This document shows, one piece after another, positions 31,431-43,857 of a stretch of 64,000 nt of DNA. The stretch lies in assembly GCA_032433765.1 (NCBI GenBank), contig JAVIAB010000160.1, forward strand, positions 33,495,702 to 33,559,701, given 5' to 3'. The position numbers were made by a program, and so were the translations under genes. Each line of letters begins with the position of its first letter. Position 1 is the first letter of the stretch. Origin of the DNA: Megaustenia siamemsis (Eukaryota; Mollusca; Gastropoda; Stylommatophora; Ariophantidae). The notes under the pieces were generated by a model that ran no database searches, had not been told where the DNA came from, and saw only the letters and a program-made list of their open reading frames with translations.

Positions 31431-31980
31431 AATTTCACTTACAGAAAGAATAAAGTTCCTTGATTATCAACGGAGTGTATATTTTACATATCTTTAACTC
31501 TTTCTGTACATCTCGACGAACCATGCTACATGCCGATTTCCGTCATGTACGTTTAGCCGCTCAGTGCGTCACTCTCAATTTCATTAGTGTAAACTGTCAT
31601 CAAACTATATTCTGTTTATATACCTTGTATCATCTTGATATATGTGAAATATAATTCCGTGTTTAATTATCCAAAAAATCCATATATAATATGTTAAGGG
31701 TTAGATAAATATAAAGATGCAGATTAATATTTAAAGACATGAACAATTATGGCACTGAAAACTTTACCGCTAAATTGATAATAACCTACCACACTGAGAG
31801 AGTTAATAATGCATGTAACTGTTCTGTTACAGCCCACCTGAAAGTCAAGATGGTAGCGTGCAGGTTGAGGAGCACAGATATAAAGACTCGGCATTGACCT
31901 CATAGTTTTAAAACTACATTAGACTGCCCGGCGGTACGACAACTGACTTGCCTGTTGGATCGTTGATAGCTGGTAAAAGA
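31431..31980. other. No feature recognised
   Basis: AT-rich sequence between LINE-J and the purine-rich array; no coding signal. Confidence 0.45.
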
Positions 31981-31983
31981 AAA

Positions 31984-34035
31984 GGCGGTGGAGGAGGAAA
32001 GCGATGAAGGAGGAAGACGACGGAGGAGGAGAAAGGCTACGGTGGAGGAGGAAGGCGACGGTGGAGGAGGAAGGCGACGGTGGAGGAGGAAGACGACGGA
32101 GGAGGAGAAAGGCGACGGTGGAGGAGGAAGGCGACGGTGGAGGAGGAAGGCGACGGTGGAGGAGGAAGACGAAGGAGGAGGAGAAAGGCGACGGTGGAGG
32201 AGGAAGGCGACGGTGGAGGAGGAAGGCGACGGTGGAGAAAGGCGACGGTGGAGAAAGGCGACGGTGGAGGAGGAAGGCGACGGTGGAGGAGGAAAACGAC
32301 GGAGGAGGAAAGCGATGGAGGAGGAAGACGACGGAGGAGGAGAAAGGCGACGTTGGAGAAAGGCGACGGAGGAGGAGGAAGGCGACGGTGGAGGAGGAAG
32401 GCGATGGAGGAGGAGAAAGGCGATGGAGGAGGAAAGCGATGGAGGAGGAAGACGACGGAAGAGGAGAAAGGCGACGGTGGAGGAGGAAGGCGACGGTGGA
32501 GGAGGAAAGCGATGGACGAGAAAGGCGACGGTGGAGAAAGGCGACGGTGGAGGAGAAAGGCGATGGAGGAGAAAGGCGACGGTGGAAGAGGAAGGCGACG
32601 GAGGAGGAGGAAGGCGATGGAGGAGAAAGGCGACGGAGGAGGAGGAAGGCGACGGAGGAGGAGGAAGGCGACGGAGGAGGAGAAAAGCGACGGTGGAGGA
32701 GGAAGGCGATGGAGGAAGGCGATGGAGGAGAAAGGCGACGGTGGAGGAGGAAGGCGACGGAGGAGGAGAAAAGCGACGGTGGAGGAGGAAGGCGATGGAG
32801 GAGGAAGGCGACGGTGGAGGAGGAAGGCGACGGAGGAGGAGAAAAGCGACGGTGGAGGAGGAAGGCGACGGTGGAGGAGAAAGGCGACGGTGGAGGAGGA
32901 AGGCGACGGAGGAGGAGAAAAGCGACGGTGGAGGAGGAAGGCGATGGAGGAGAAAGGCGACGGTGGAGGAGGAAGGCGACGGAGGAGGAGGAAGGCGACG
33001 GAGGAGAAAGGCGACGGTGGAGGAGAAAGGCGAAGGTGGAGGAGGAAGGCGATGGAGGAGAAAGGCGACGGTGGAGGAGGAAAGCGATGGAGGAGAAAGG
33101 CGACGGAGGAGGAGGAAGGCGACGGTGGAGGAGGAAGGCGATGGAGGAGAAAGGCGACGGTGGAGGAGGAAAGCGATGGAGGAGAAAGGCGACGGTGGAG
33201 GAGGAAGGCGATGGAGGAGAAAGGCGACGGTGGAGGAGGAAGGCGACGGAGGAGAAAGGCGACGGTGGAGGAGAAAGGCGAAGGTGGAGGAGGAAGGCGA
33301 TGGAGGAGAAAGGCGACGGTGGAGGAGGAAAGCGATGGAGGAGAAAGGCGACGGAGGAGGAGGAAGGCGACGATGGAGGAGGAAGGCGATGGAGGAGAAA
33401 GGCGACGGTGGAGGAGGAAGGCGACGGTGGAGAAGGAAGGCGATGGAGGAGAAAGGCGACGGTGGAGGAGGAAAGCGATGGAGGAGGAAGGCGACGGTGG
33501 AGGAGGAAGGTGACGGTGGAGGAGGAAGGTGACGGTGGAGGAGGAAACCGATGGAGGAGGAAGGCGACGGTGGAGGAGAAAGGCGACGGTGGAGGATGAA
33601 AGCGATGGAGGTGGAAGGCGACGGTGGAGGAGAAAGGCGACGGAGGAGGAGGAAGGCGACGGTGGAGGAGGAAAGCGATGGAGGAGGAAGGCGACGGTGG
33701 AGGAGAAAGGCGACGGAGGAGGAGGAAGGCGACGGTGGAGGAGAAAGGCGACGGTGGAGGAGGAAGGCGACGGTGGAGGAGGAAGGCGATGGAGGAGGAA
33801 AGCGATGGAGGAAAAAGACGACGGAGGAGGAGGAAGGCGGGTGGATGAGGAAGGCGATGGAGGAGGTAAGGAGACGGTGGAGGAGGAAGGCGACGGTGGA
33901 GGAGGAAGGCGGTGGAGGTGGAAGGCGATGGAGGAGAAAGGCGACGGAGGAGGAGGAAGGCGGTGGAGGAGGAAGGCGATGGAGGAGGAAGGCGACGGTG
34001 GAGGAGGAAGACGACGGTGGAGGAGGAGAAGATAA
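31984..34035. repeat. Purine-rich 19/16-bp minisatellite, 2.05 kb
   Basis: Units GGCGACGGTGGAGGAGGAA (19 bp) and GGCGATGGAGGAGAAA (16 bp) mix irregularly. The + strand is about 85-90% purine by eye. Both 19 and 16 leave remainder 1 on division by 3, so the frame rotates with every unit. The array contains no stop in any + frame over long stretches (477 to 531 codons), and two minus frames are open for over 700 codons. These are repeat artefacts, not proteins. Confidence 0.95.
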
Positions 34036-34091
34036 GAAATATGATGGTGATGGAGAAGAGAAAGGGATGAAAAATGTTTAATGCATTTAAT

Positions 34092-34284
34092 AAACCTGTC
34101 ACGTATATCACTGTGGATAATGAAACATGTCACGTATATCACTGTGGATATGAAACATGTCACGTATATCACTGTGGATAATGAAACATGTCACGTATAT
34201 CACTGTGGATAATGAAACATGTCATGTGTATCACAGTGGATAATGAAACCTGTCACATACATCACTGTCGATAAAGAAACATTT
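34092..34284. repeat. 31-bp tandem repeat, about 6 copies
   Basis: Unit TGTCACGTATATCACTGTGG plus ATAATGAAACA, with decay toward the right end. Lies between the two purine-rich arrays. Confidence 0.93.
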
Positions 34285-34359
34285 TGCCTATAGTTTGGAA
34301 GGAACGTTTTGTTGATTTACAGCCAGACTCTTGTCGCTTCGGTTATGATTTTTTTTTAA

Positions 34360-34862
34360 ATCAAGGAAAAAAAAAGAAAGAACAAGACGAGGAAAAAGAA
34401 AGAAAGAAAGAACAAGACGAGGAAGAAAGAAAGAAAGAAAGAACAAGACGAGGAAAAAAGAAAGAAAGAAAGAACAAGACGAGGAAAAAAGAAAGAAAGA
34501 AAGAACAAGACGAGGAAAAAAGAAAGAAAGAAAGAAAGAACAAGACGAGGAAAAAAGAAAGAAAGAAAGAACAAGACGAGGAAAAAAGAAAGAAAGAAAG
34601 AAAGAACAAGACGAGGAAAAAAGAAAGAAAGAAAGAACAAGACGAGGAAGAAAGAAAGAAAGAAAGAACAAGACGAGGAAAAAAAAAGAAAGAAAGAACA
34701 AGACGAGGAAGAAAGAAAGAAAGAACAAGACGAGGAAGAAAGAAAGAAAGAAAGAACAAGACGAGGAAGAAAGAAAGAAAGAACAAGACGAGGAAGAAAG
34801 AAAGAAAGAACAAGACGAGGAAGAAAGAAAGAAAGAAAGAAAAAGACGAGGAAGAACAAGAA
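34360..34862. repeat. GAAA-rich minisatellite, about 17 units of 25-35 bp
   Basis: Each unit is (GAAA)n followed by GAACAAGACGAGGAA; variable GAAA number gives the variable period. Lysine-rich + and serine/phenylalanine-rich minus frames are artefacts. Confidence 0.93.
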
Positions 34863-34979
34863 GTGAAGAGTTAGTGCGTACAAAATAATGAAGCATTTTA
34901 TTGCAATTCTTGTGTTTGTGTACTTTATACTTTACTATTGGCAAGTTAATATGTGTCTTTGGGTTTGTCTGTATACCTG

Positions 34980-35293
34980 TCCAAACGCGGGCCTTGAGAC
35001 AGAGAGGGTGTGGCTTCAAATCCCGGCTACACCTGTTGGGATTTTTATTTATGATTTCTCTCTGCGGAAACCACCCCTGGTCGCAGCACGAGGTCCGGCT
35101 TGAAACGTCAATTACTCATCCACGGAAAAAATATGAGTACCTCCAAAGTTATCTGCCTGCGCGGCGAGGGACCCCTGAGCACACTGGTGCCAGGGAAAAA
35201 GCGGATTAACGCGCAAAATTCAGTTCCTAGTCTCTAGGCACTTCGTAAGAGGTAAAAGCTGGCGAACGAAAAAAAAAAATATATATATATATT
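34980..35293 (+). mobile_element. SINE-B copy 2
   Basis: Starts inside the tRNA-like head (GGCCTTGAGACAGAGAGG, B box GGCTTCAAATCCC). The body runs GGGATTTTTATTTATGATTT to AGCTGGCGAACG and ends in A-run plus (AT)n. 5'-truncated at the A box. Confidence 0.82.
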
Positions 35294-35469
35294 ATCACTG
35301 TAACGACAGGTGTTTTCCTTACATGAAGTTTATGATTTAACCTAAAGAGAGTTATGGTAGATGTGTTGTAAATAACCACTGGTCTCTTGGGAACAATGGG
35401 TGGAATCTAACCTCCTTTCGTATAAGTTTTAGAATTACAAAGGATATTGAGTTATTTGCGGGTGATCAT

Positions 35470-36170
35470 CACTGCACTCCCAACATGTCCATAGGCGCCC
35501 AGATCCCCTCCTCAGAAAGTCCCACAGTGTCCAGCGACTGACGACTCCAGTTCTGTGTTGGTTGATAAGTCTTCTTACACGGCCACTAAGTTTCTTGTTT
35601 CTGGCTGTGCCCATATTAACTCATATCTGTTTCACCCGAAGGAGTGACGTGGACTCATGGTTGTCGAAGTCATGTGCCTTCCCACATCTCGGAGGGCATT
35701 GGGAACGCCCGCCCGGTCCATTGGTTGACCGTCTTCAACGACAGCACAGCTAGCCAACCTGTCCACACTTTCATTTCCCAGTGCTCCCGCATGTCCAGGG
35801 ACGTTGACAAAGGTAACCCGACGTATTTTTTATTTCCTCGATGACTCTACCAATTGCCTGTGTACAGATGCCCGCCTCAACTTTTCTTATCATGCTCATC
35901 GAATCACCCAGTATACAGGCGTGGGTGTAGTCTTGTTACTCTAACCAGTTGAATGCCCTTGTCACTGCCGTCATCTCCGTCGTCATGCTACTCGTGGTCA
36001 AAGCGTATGTCCCACTGTCTTCCATGACTATTCTGTCTGCCAAGCGTGCTGTAAATGCCCAAATGCCCTTGTCACTGCCATCATCTCCATCGTCATGCTA
36101 CTCGTGGTCACGACGTATGCCCCACTGTCTTCCATGACTATTCTGCCTGCCAAGCATGCTGTAAATGCCC
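35470..36170 (-). mobile_element. LINE-K RNase H fragment, decayed
   Basis: In shifted minus-strand frames it reads VTFVNVPGHAG-like then GNE...DRLASCAVV and DGQPMDRAG, an RNase H C-terminal block of a non-LTR element. Two near-identical stretches at about 35960-36030 and 36070-36150 show an internal duplication. No intact frame. Confidence 0.6.
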
Positions 36171-36640
36171 AAGAATTTCTTTGGTTTACAAAGGTTTAAA
36201 ATCTGTAACAGAGACTTGTATGGAAGGCAAGAGGAACGGCACTGGCCTTGTGCTGTTCACTTGCTCCCACTTTTAGTAATGTGTTAATGGGCCATGTTTC
36301 TTATACAACACATTCGAGGTTTTGTGTAGCTCTTGTACAGTAAAGTTGGTGTTTAAAAGGTATTTTTGTGTGTAACGAAACATGAGCATTGAAATACCAT
36401 ATGATGATCATGATGGAATGTAAATGAGCACTGAAATAAAACAAAGTTATCCCAGCGGAACGGATCGATATGATTGGTCTGGTGGTTGCACTCTAGCTAC
36501 GCGCCAAAGTTCGTTCCTGACTCAAATGTTACGGATCAACTCAGTTGTAAAAATAGGTACATGACTCACACTGTTATAAATAGCATTAGCGTCATAAACG
36601 ACCACTGCCCTTTCAAGCCAAAATGTTGTTAGTTAGTACC
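36171..36640. other. No feature recognised
   Basis: Unique-looking sequence. Confidence 0.4.
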
Positions 36641-36777
36641 ACGTGGTTTAACCATCGCCATCTGTAGAAGTAAGATTTGGAGGTGTGGGGGGAGGGGCGC
36701 TGTGAGGGAATCTCCGGAAAAAAAACGAACTTTCGTGACGTTATCAGTTTTGCGAGCAGGGGTGGTTGTTGGTAGAA

Positions 36778-36807
36778 TGACGTCAGTCTCTCAAGCTGAT
36801 GACGTCA
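36778..36807. promoter_or_regulatory. Two perfect CRE octamers
   Basis: TGACGTCA at 36778-36785 and 36800-36807, 22 bases apart start to start. They lie in a segment that resembles 37435-37515 (GCGACCAGGGGTGGTTGT, GACGTCACG), so it may be a repeat. No neighbouring gene. Confidence 0.3.
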
Positions 36808-36945
36808 CGTTACAGATAGTGTTTTGGGGTTTTTCTTTCAACCTCAGGCTTACTTACATAAGCGGCCATGGTTGAAGCATAACCATCTGTAGATTTACAA
36901 AGGCCAGCGAGCACAGAGGAAATTCCCGGAAAATCTCCAACTCAT

Positions 36946-37420
36946 CATCATGTGCCATACCTGTTGGCGTAGGTGATCATGTCCCTCCACAATCTTCTAT
37001 CTACAGTGCATCGTATCAGTTCTGTTGTTGACTGTTTTCCATGCCATGACACCAAGCTATCCAGTATTTTCTCTCTTTGTCGCCCGCGATCTCTCTTTCC
37101 TTTTATTTTGCCAGTTGTAACCAAGTATTCCAACTTTCCTCTTCTCATGATGTGCCCGAAAAATGTTGATTGCTTCTTTCTGATGATTTTTAAGAGCTCC
37201 CTTTTTGTGTTGGCCTCTTTGAGATTTCCTCATTGGTCTTCTTAGCTGTCCAGGGAACTTTCAACATTCTTCTGAGAAATCCCATCTCTGTGGCCTCTAA
37301 TCGTCTTTTCATTTGTTTGTCTACTGTCCATGATTCTCTTCCATAGGTCAGAATTGGTTCTATATAGCACATATGAACTCTCTTTCTCATTTTTATTGAC
37401 ATAGATTTGTTGCATACTAG
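36946..37420 (-). mobile_element. LINE-B 3' fragment
   Basis: Minus-strand: MSIKMRKRVHMCYIEPILTY, GRESWTVDKQMKRRLEATEM, RRMLKVPWTAKKTNEE, then a frameshift, MRRGKLEYLVTTGKIKGKRD and LWRDMITYANRYGT ending at the (CATCAT) tail. Same 5' breakpoint (near TTGCATA) as 568-1043. Confidence 0.88.
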
Positions 37421-37604
37421 CTTGACATTTTTAGCTTTGCGACCAGGGGTGGTTGTGAGCAGAGTGGCGCCAGCCGTCTATAGCTGCTGTAGCTGTAGAC
37501 GTCACGATAGCCGGAGGGTTCTCGGCCTTTTTCTTTCTGCCCACTGGCCTTTGTAAATGTGGATGAAGCGAGTCTTTTACGTCGTGATGTTACAAAGGTT
37601 CTCA

Positions 37605-37914
37605 TTTCCTACTGAGAGCTGTGGTTATTGAAATGGTATAATGGGCACAACGAGTCGAGATCAACGGTTTCTATGTACATCAGTTAGTGCGGTCATATTA
37701 CCAAAACATGTTTCGAAGACAACTCTGTGAGAAGCTATGAAAGGAACGAGAATGAGAGACAAACAGTGAAAGGGATGGGAATATTTCATCAAAGAATGGA
37801 AAGGCTTCCACGTTGTAGAGTCTCGAAGAATGAGTGAAGATAGAGAGAAATAAAGAAGGTTAACTAAGTCTGTCAGTGGTCTCCCACACCATCCCCAGTA
37901 TTACGGGATAAAGA
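37605..37914. other. No feature recognised
   Basis: Purine-rich sequence with no repeat unit or coding frame that I recognise. Confidence 0.4.
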
Positions 37915-37924
37915 AGAAGTAGAG

Positions 37925-38042
37925 AAAGAGGAAGAAGATGATGATGATGATTATGATTATGATGATAATGATTATGATGATTTTGATGATAATTAGGATG
38001 ATGATTCTGATGATGATTCTGATGATTCTGATGAATTTGGTT
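37925..38042. repeat. (GAT)n-rich microsatellite
   Basis: Imperfect GATGAT/TATGAT run; could be an expanded LINE-type tail but no LINE adjoins it. Confidence 0.85.
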
Positions 38043-38276
38043 GTAAAAAAATATGGACACTACGACTATGCCTCTGAAACACTTTCTTCTTTTTTTCCTA
38101 TCTGATACTATGCTATACTAAACAAGGCAAGATCTGAATACTATAATAACCAATATGAAAGGACGACGGAGAAGTATTTTGATTGGAGTGACAGAGCAAG
38201 GTTGAAAAGCTAGGACATGAAGTATTAAAGTGCTTGATGGATAGTTCTGAAATGAATTGATCGATTTGAATTGAGA

Positions 38277-39296
38277 TAAGCACATATATCAACACAGAGA
38301 TAAACACAGATATCAACACAGAGATAAACACAGATATCAACACAGAGAAAAACACAGATATCAACACAGAGATAAACACAGATATCAACACAGAGATAAG
38401 CACAGATATCAACACAGAGATAAACACATATATCAACACAGAGATAAGCACATATATCAACACAGAGATAAACACATATATCAACACAGAGATAAACACA
38501 GATATCAACACAGAGATAAACATATATATCAACACAGAGATAAGCACATATATCAACACAGAGATAAACACATATATCAACACAGAGATAAACACAGATA
38601 TCAACACAGAAATAAACACAGATATCAACACAGAGATAAGCACATATATCAACACAGAGATAAACACATATATCAACACAGAGATAAACACAGATATCAA
38701 CACAGAGATAAACACATATATCAACACAGAGATAAACACAGATATCAACACAGAGATAAACACAGATATCAACACAGATATAAGCAGAGATATCAATACA
38801 GAGATAAACACAGATATCAACACAGAGATAAGCACAGATATCAACACAGATATAAGCAGAGATATCAATACAGAGATAAGCAAAGATATCAACACAGAGA
38901 TAAGCACAGATATTAACACTGTGATAAGCACAGATATCAGCACACATATAAGCACATATATCAGCACGGAGATACGCACAGATATCAACACAGATATAAG
39001 CATAGATAACAACACAGAGATAAGCACAGATATCAACACAGAGATAAGCACAGATATCAACACAGAGATAAGCACAGATATCAACACATAGATAAGCATA
39101 GATAACAACACAGAGATAAGCACAGATATCAACACAGAGATAAACACAGTTAACAACACAGAGATAAGCACAGATATCAACACATAGATAAGCATAGATA
39201 ACAACACAGAGATAAGCACAGATATCAACACAGAGTTAAGCACAGATAACAACACAGAGATAAGCACAGATATCAACACAGAGATAAGCACCGATT
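38277..39296. repeat. 24-bp satellite, about 42 copies
   Basis: Unit AGATATCAACAC plus AGAGATAAACAC: two related 12-bp halves. The length is a multiple of three, so a minus frame of 392 codons (LISVLISV) stays open; this is low complexity with no start context. Confidence 0.95.
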
Positions 39297-39400
39297 TAAA
39301 AAATATGAAATACTAATCGGGGCCTCGATCAGAACTACAGGAAACAATTAATACAAAATGTTATTTTCTTATATTTTGTTTTTCTTTTGTACCTGATGAA

Positions 39401-39544
39401 GACCGTGGATGTGTTTCTGAGAGTAGCCGTGCATGTGTTTCTGAGAGTAGCCGTGCATGTGTTTCTGAGAGTAGCCGTGCATGTGTTTCTGAGAGTAGCC
39501 GTGCATGTGTTTCTGAGAGTAGCCGTGCATGTGTTTCTGAGAGT
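39401..39544. repeat. 24-bp tandem array, left part
   Basis: Six copies of TGTGTTTCTGAGAGTAGCCG plus TGCA, stopping at TTTCTGAGAG where LINE-C begins. The array continues at 41392. Confidence 0.95.
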
Positions 39545-41391
39545 CATCATCATCGAGTGCCTTCTCCGCAACGAAGGTTGGCTACCATGGATCGCCATTC
39601 TACTCTGTTTCTTCCTTTGATGGTGCAGGCTGTCATAGATTGACTTGTCCATCTTTTGATGTTACTCGTCCATGTTAGTCTTGGTCTGCCTCTGCCTCTT
39701 TTACCTTGTATTTTCCCTTCCAATATTACTTTTAGTAGGCTGTTGTGTCTTTCAACATGCCCCAAAAATTACATTTGTCTTGTTTTAATTGTATTTAGTA
39801 GTTTTCTTTTTATTTTCAGTTGTTTTAAAACTTCATCTTTTGTTATCTTTTGTTTCCATCCAATTCTACCTATTCTTCTATAACCCCACATTTCAAAGGC
39901 TTCAATTTTCTGTTCTGTTTTCTTGTCTAATGTCCATGTTTCTGCACCATACAGGAATATTGAGAAGATGTAACATTTTGCTATTCTTAGTTTCAGCCCT
40001 GCTGATATTTGCTTTGTTGTTAGTATATTTTTCATGGCATTAAAATTACTTTTTGCCATTCCTATTCTTTTGTTTATTTCAATTTTACATTTTCCATCAC
40101 TGGTTATAGTATGTCCCAGGTAGTTGTAGCTCTGGACTGTCTCCAGATGTATTCCCTCAACTGTGAGATTTAATTGCAGATCTTGAGAATTTTCTTTGTT
40201 TATGATCATAGTTTTAGTCTTTTTGATATTCATTTCTAGTATATATTTTTTGCTTGTTATGTTTATCACATTAAGCAATTGTTGTAGGTCTTTAGGATTT
40301 TCTGCTAGTAGAACAGTATCATCAGCATATCTTAGGTTATTGATTATCTTTCCATTAATGTTTAGGCCTGGTATCTCTGAGATGTTTTTAAAGATTTGCT
40401 CAGTGTATAGATTGAACAAACTTGGTGATAGGATGCATCCTTGTCTTACTCCTCTTTTTATGTCCATGGGTGTAGAGTTCTCCTTGTTATATTTTATTAT
40501 TGCTGTTTGCTCCCAGTACAAATTACATATGTATGTCTGTGTCGTCTAGATTTATATACTTAAGGCAGTCTATAAGTTGGGTATGGCGTATTCTATCGAA
40601 AGCTTTGGTGTAGTCTATAAAGCAGGCATATATTGGTTTGTTTACTTCTGTGTACTTTTCAATCAATGTTCTCATGCTGAATATGGCTTCTTTTGTCCCA
40701 CTGTCTTTCCTGAATCCAAATTGTTGCTCATCTAATTCAGTATTGATTTTATTCTGAATCCTTCCCTGTATAACTTTTAGTAAAATTGTTGTTACCTGGC
40801 TCATTATCCTTATTGTTCTGAAATCACTGCATTCAACTGCACCATTCTTTTTAGGCAATGCAATGAAAGTTGATGCTTTTAGATCGTTTGGTATGAATCC
40901 TGTATGGTATATGTCATTGCATATGTCTGTGATCACTTCAATGCCAAACTCTTCTAGAGCCTGTATCATCTCTATTTGTATATTGTCAGGCCCTGCTGCC
41001 TTTTCCTTTTTCATTGTTTTTATAGCTTTTTCTACTTCAGTTTTCAGGATTTTATAGTTGTATGTACATTTTATGTCTGGCTTTTTGTCCCTTTCGTCAT
41101 GAAATAATTCTGTTATATATTCTTGCCATCTATGTATTATATCTTTGTTGTCTGTTAGCATTCTTCTCTCTTTGTTTGCAATACATCCGTTTCCTGCAGC
41201 TTTTTTGTCTTTATTCGTCATTCCCTTTATTTCTGTGTTCATCTCTCTTAATTTTTGTTTACTTTCCATAGTTTCGACTTCTAGACATCTTTGGTTGAGC
41301 CAGTCTTCTTTTGCCTTTTTTACACATTCTCCGTATTTCATTGTCAATATCATTGTATCTGGCAGTGTTTTTCGTTTGTCTTCATCTTGTC
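39545..41391 (-). mobile_element. LINE-C, longest copy, inserted in the 24-bp array
   Basis: 1.85-kb 5'-truncated non-LTR retrotransposon. The minus frame 41353-40523 gives EKAAGPDNIQIEMIQ, TFIALPKKNGAVECSDFRTI, ELDEQQFGFRKDSGTKEAIF and RT motif A CFIDYTKAFDRI. The frame 40521-39769 gives motif B GVRQGCILSPSLFNLYTEQI, motif C LRYADDTVLLAEN, and SYNYLGHTITSDGKC. The last frame 39765-39550 ends VANLRCGEGTR with stop TGA in the (TGA)n tail. Two frameshifts (about 40520 and 39767). No endonuclease domain. TTTCTGAGAGT flanks both sides (39534-39544, 41392-41402), consistent with a target duplication or the array unit itself. Confidence 0.92.
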
Positions 41392-41662
41392 TTTCTGAGA
41401 GTAGCCGTGCATGTGTTTCTGAGAGTAGCCGTGAATGTATTTGTCAGAGTAGCCGTGCATGTGTTTCTGAGAGTAGCCGTGCATGTGTTTATGAGAGTAA
41501 CCGTGCATGTGTTTATGAGAGTAGCCGTGCATGTGTTTCTGAGAGTAGCTGTGCATGTGTTTCGAGAGTAGCCGTGCATGTGTTTCTGAGAGTAGCCGTG
41601 CATGTGTTTCTGAGAGTAGCCGTACATGTGTTTCTGAGAGTAGCCGTACATGTGTTTCTGAG
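41392..41662. repeat. 24-bp tandem array, right part
   Basis: About 11 copies of the same unit as 39401-39544 with more variants (GTTTATGAGAGTAACCG, one copy missing two bases). Confidence 0.95.
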
Positions 41663-41935
41663 AACAACTGATTGAAGACGAATAGTAGCCTGGGTGTGCA
41701 CAACAGACTTTTAAAATTGTAAGCCGTACTTTTGGCACCCTGTGATCGACTCCTTAAAGACATCATCATAATGGTGAGATTTTGTAGGTGCCTTCAAGGA
41801 CACGACAAGGCATGTGTACCCCTGATTTGGCTGTCCATTACCGAGTAAAAAAGTGTGATTTGTTATAGGAATCAACCTTTAACGCCATAGTATGGGGTAT
41901 TCCAAAATAATTACCAGAAGTAAAAAAAAAAAAAG

Positions 41936-42187
41936 ACGTAAAGTACCCCCGTCACGCCAAGTGACGTATAGGGAAATATGGTGTTAGTGACCCTATATTT
42001 TACAGACCTTCAGCACATGATTTTTGGGGTAATGTGGTCGGTATTACGCCCGTGCTGCTTTACTTTCCCAGAAAAAAATCCGGTACCCATTTAAGGCTGG
42101 GTGAACCTGGAAGCCGTCGGTTCGGATCGAACCCTACCCCTTGTCCTTTGTAGTCCAGTTCACTAACCACTGAGCTATCGCGGCTCC
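41936..42187 (-). mobile_element. SINE-A copy 6
   Basis: Full-length minus-strand copy with an A-run just outside its tail. AATTACCA at about 41911 and 42188 is a possible target duplication. Confidence 0.9.
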
Positions 42188-43857
42188 CAATTACCACAAT
42201 TCAAGGCTTTTAATACTCATCGATTTCAAGATGAAATTAATTTGTTTTCGTTTCATATTTTTCTTGCTTGCTAGTTTAGTTTCAAATCCCGTCTCATTGC
42301 CGATGCCGCTGTTGGTCTGTGAAAGAATATTTATCCAGAAAAATTCACTGTACATTGTATGACTGCCTGCGAGTAATTACCGCCTATATTGCAACAACAA
42401 TTTCGAATAAGTATGGAGATCAGTCACACGTGTCGCACTGATAAAGTCATGGATGCAAATTAAATTTAAATACAGGGAAAGATGAAAAGTACAAAAGCAG
42501 TGGGCGATCATCATCGACTGAAAAGACTGGAAAACATTCGCCCACAGTTCACTCCATCATCGAACCGAACAGTTGGGCAAACTCCACGTCAGCTGACGGG
42601 ACTGTCATTTTAGTTCACAGGGTGTTAGACAATTGTTTGAGAATTTTATGCTCCAAAGTTTAAATTGTGCAGCAGCTGAAAGCAGAGGACTCTTTAATGA
42701 CGTCCCATATTGAGTGCGTGAGATGAAGTGACAAGTTATGTGTGTATGACTCAAAGATTTATGGTTGAACTCTATGTAACTCTGTTCAAAACATGACTCC
42801 CCTGCTGATATCAACAAAGGAGAGACTAATAGTTGAAATCAGGGTAATTACATCGGGACTACTCCTGTATATAGCACAAGGTAATGAAGATGTTGTTTGT
42901 GATCTAATGACGTGTGCAATATGTGGCCTTTGTGTCTACATCCTTTAGAAAATTGTCAACATGTTAAATCAAAGTAATTATTTCGGAACACCCCGCACGT
43001 AGCACAAGATAGTGGTGATATTGTTTGTGAGCTGATGACTTATTTAAATATAATGCAGGTTTCTCCCTCCACCCAAACCACTCAACTGAAGAAAATTACC
43101 AAAAAAAAAGGAAATTAATTTTTTTTCAACTGGCAACAAAAGTACTTCGTTTCAAAAATGCCATAAAAAATGCAATCAGACTCATGTGGGCTCAAACTCT
43201 GGAGTCAGCGAGGGGACAACGATGGCTTCCGATAGCGAGGGGCCGGTGAATGATGTGAGCAGAGATTGTTCTTGATAGAGCAATTGACAAGAGCAACAGT
43301 CATGCTGGTAGGGACGATATCGAGTTAATAGTTAATATAGATCTCATAATGAGGAAACAGCTGAAAGTACTTGATGAATAGATTGTGACGTTTCACAAAA
43401 GAGGAGTCAACATCGACAAAGAGCATATACATATAGTATATATTTATATACACACACGCACAGTAACACACAATATTTCACAAATACACACACACACACA
43501 CACAAATATTGATAACATCGCACTTAAATGGCCCCTTTCCCATCTGGCATCCTTCATTCACATGTTCTTCTCAGTGTGTTCTTGTCCTATCATAATAAAC
43601 TTACACATCACAAACAGGACAGCAAAGCTAGCAGGACTTTCAACAATTATAATTAGTAGTCGTAGGTTTACGGTTTTAAACAGATTCAACTACATGTGAT
43701 AACAAAAAATATACGAATAATTTCTCACTGGATGTAGTAAACCTATTATCAAGAAATGGCATGAGCGTAACAACTTAATTATTTATTACTCAATGTTCAC
43801 GTTTTTTTATTTATTTATTTTTTGGTGGTCACTTATCCCCCATTTTCTGTCTACATG
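42188..43857. other. 1.7 kb with no recognised gene; short (CA)n
   Basis: Mostly unique-looking sequence. Contains an (AC)n run at 43487-43504. No open frame looks coding, and two similar stretches occur (GCACAAGGTAATGAAGATGT near 42876 and GCACAAGATAGTGGTGATAT near 43002). Confidence 0.5.

Noticed and set aside
31919..34172. Proteins of 477 to 730 residues on both strands
   Set aside because: They read through a 19/16-bp minisatellite. Composition is set by the repeat, several frames are open at once, and no domain is present.
34284..34874. Lysine/glutamate-rich protein
   Set aside because: GAAA-type minisatellite; charged low-complexity translation on + and phenylalanine/serine-rich on minus.
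38113..39291. 392-residue hydrophobic protein (minus strand)
   Set aside because: Translation of a 24-bp satellite; the LISV repeats are an artefact of a period divisible by three.
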